Part shown: positions 62,533-64,000 of the stretch, in pieces | How positions within the stretch are numbered: the first letter of the stretch is position 1 | How the letters are laid out: every line of letters starts with the position of its first letter | NCBI RefSeq assembly: GCF_000143765.1 | Contig: NZ_GL379778.1 | Coordinates: 1-64,000 of the forward strand | Length of the DNA: 64,000 bases | Reading direction: 5' to 3' | From: Sphingobacterium spiritivorum ATCC 33861 | GTDB taxonomy: Bacteria > Bacteroidota > Bacteroidia > Sphingobacteriales > Sphingobacteriaceae | Made by a program: the position numbers and the translations under genes | Notes under the pieces: generated by a model | Databases searched by the model: none | What the model was told of the DNA's origin: nothing | The model's input: only the letters and a program-made list of their open reading frames with translations

Positions 62533-64000
62533 GTGTCTCAACAGCTTCTGTTCCTGCATCAGAATTAGGAGTACGTATTAAGAATATGATAAATTATGAT
62601 ATAAACGGGAATATCCTTTTGAATAGAACTTTTAATTATAATAAGCTAATAAATGGAGAATTGCTGTCGTCGGGCAGGCTACTATCCTATTATACAAATT
62701 TGGGTTCTAATCGAGCTACTTATTCTACCTCATGCGGTAATCAGCCTGTGTCTGTAACAATAGACCGTTCTTATGTATATTCCAGCAGTATAGTGTCTCT
62801 CGGGAGCTCAAGTGTCATCGTTGGTTATGATCAGGTCAATGTTGTGGATACGGGTATTAATATGAGTAATGGAAAAAAAGAATATTTTTTTGTAAATAAT
62901 CCCGATACCTATGATAAAATAATTCCGGGCGTACAGGGTACAAATGATTATAAAAACGGAACCATGATTGCTGAAAAAACATATGCATGGAATCCATCAG
63001 CCAAAAGGTATACGTTAAGACAAGCCGTATACTATGATTATGAATATGTAGATCAATCAAATTATTCAGGAGCTGTTTTCGCCTATGAAAATACAAGCTT
63101 TTCAGTATACCGCATCGGAATTTTCAAATCACGTTTGAATAATAAAACAGAGAGCTTTAAAGAAGATAATGTGGATACTATAGGCGTATCAACGGCATAT
63201 AAGTATACGGGTAACTATCTGAGTCCTGCTTCAATCTCTTCAAAACGTAGTACGGGGGATATTACGAGGTTGGAAAAAAAATATCCGTTTGATTTTTCAA
63301 GTGTATTTCCATGTAATGAGATGTTGTCAAATCATTTTATTTCTCCCGTTTTAGAAGAATCATACAGTGTTAATAGTCAGGAAAGTATTAGAATAAAAAA
63401 CAACTATATACGTAAAAAAGAGAACAATACACAATTGTTTGTTTTGGAATCCGTCGCAAGTAAATATGATAATAATACTTTAGAGCAGCGTATAGAATCA
63501 ACAAACTTTACTTCAAACGGCCGGCCTCAGCAGATCCGTCTCAGTAATGGTCCTTCAAAAGCCTACCAATGGAATAAAAACAATGAATATCCTGTTGTGG
63601 AAATCATCAACGCAAATAATAACGATACCAAGTACAACTATGATATAAGGTCTCAAAACTTAAATTTCGAGACTATAGCAGGAAGAAGCCGTACCCTTTC
63701 ATTTACGACTAATTATGATGGAAATATAGAAATAAAATTATTTCCAGGTACTTTTCTGTCATCTAATAGCATTTTATATGTTGACTATATGTTATCGGGG
63801 GCGTATTCTACAAACGGCTATTTTTGTATGAGTAACTCTCCGTCACAATATTGCTATTCCGGTAATAAAGATGCAAATACACTACTGATAAAGAACGCTC
63901 CTGCAGGAAATTATACACTTACTATATATTGTAAAACCTCAATTCCAAATAGTGCAGGGATGGTGAGTGTTACCTATCCTCAAGGCACTTTAATTGAAAA
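62529..64000 (+). pseudogene. Continuation of the RHS/SpvB-like protein after the frameshift
   Basis: From 62529 a different frame stays open for 490 codons to the window end, with no start codon needed and no stop. It begins Val-Ser-Val-Ser-Thr-Ala-Ser-Val-Pro-Ala-Ser-Glu-Leu-Gly-Val-Arg and continues with the Tyr/Asn/Thr-rich style of the upstream part, which makes a single original gene very likely. The region is AT-rich. The C-terminal end, where such proteins carry YD repeats and variable tips, lies beyond the window. Whether the full gene carries a toxin-like tip cannot be seen. Confidence 0.72.

Noticed and set aside
62400..62540. Programmed ribosomal frameshift in the RHS/SpvB-like gene
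   Set aside because: No slippery heptamer of the X-XXY-YYZ type precedes the stop, so an indel is more likely.
1..64000. CRISPR arrays, insertion sequences and riboswitches
   Set aside because: No regularly spaced direct repeats, no transposase frame and no recognisable riboswitch core were found on either strand by reading.

Overview
The window reads as a chromosomal segment of a Bacteroidota bacterium, most likely family Sphingobacteriaceae (Sphingobacterium-like; an inference from protein style, not a database match). The supporting signs are a PorP/SprF type IX secretion protein, a SusC/SusD pair with an ECF sigma factor and FecR anti-sigma factor, many Bacteroidota-restricted families (DUF2851, DUF4199), promoters of the TAnnTTTG type, and few Shine-Dalgarno sites. 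There is no sign of a prophage, integrase, insertion sequence or CRISPR array.

Layout. 0-1.2 kb: the end of a porP-like gene, its terminator, then a gene-free stretch packed with short palindromes and a repeated scaffold. 1.2-7 kb: a secreted protein of unknown role, an AraC regulator, a secreted tail-fibre-like protein, a methionine aminopeptidase, and HEAT and LRR proteins. 7.1-7.8 kb: gene remnants (a GH29 fucosidase C-terminus and a Nudix N-terminus) beside tRNA-Lys. 7.9-13 kb: prmC and ribD back to back, DUF2851/PspC, an ankyrin protein, a possible small RNA, and ubiX. 13.3-19.2 kb: a dihydroorotase-like protein that has lost its metal ligands, an acidic protein, DUF4199, two GT2 glycosyltransferases and an MBL-fold hydrolase. 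19-24 kb: ispD, queA, a MacB-type permease, DUF2306 and a YARHG lipoprotein. 24.3-32 kb: a glycogen cluster (GH31, glgB, glgA, glgC) and an unknown gene. 32-38 kb: an aspartate aminotransferase, a CDF metal transporter, lepA, folD and an Ala/Lys-rich lipoprotein. 38.3-41 kb: copper-type P-ATPase and an HMA chaperone. 41-46.3 kb: a VOC protein, an AraC regulator divergent from two ABC exporter half-transporters. 46.5-53.1 kb: sigma factor, FecR, SusC, SusD. 53.3-57.3 kb: a two-component system, a Usp-like protein, a small membrane-anchored protein and DUF1275. 57.7-60.4 kb: a CPA1 Na+/H+ antiporter and a bestrophin. 60.5-64 kb: a second tail-fibre-like secreted protein followed by a large RHS/SpvB-like surface protein that is frameshifted and runs off the window.

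The glycogen genes form one tight operon: glgC makes ADP-glucose, glgA polymerises it, glgB branches it, and the signal-less GH31 enzyme probably trims it. The copper ATPase and its HMA partner share an unusual promoter-like element. The AraC/ABC pair has two palindromes placed over its promoter. The sigma/FecR/SusC/SusD set looks like a regulated outer-membrane uptake system, but its SusC lacks the N-terminal signalling domain expected for such a circuit.

The points most worth following are the palindrome array at 0.57-1.12 kb, the dihydroorotase-like protein lacking its metal ligands, the roughly 70-nt transcription unit at 12.38-12.45 kb, the twin palindromes at 42.6 kb, and the frameshifted surface protein at 61.3-64 kb.
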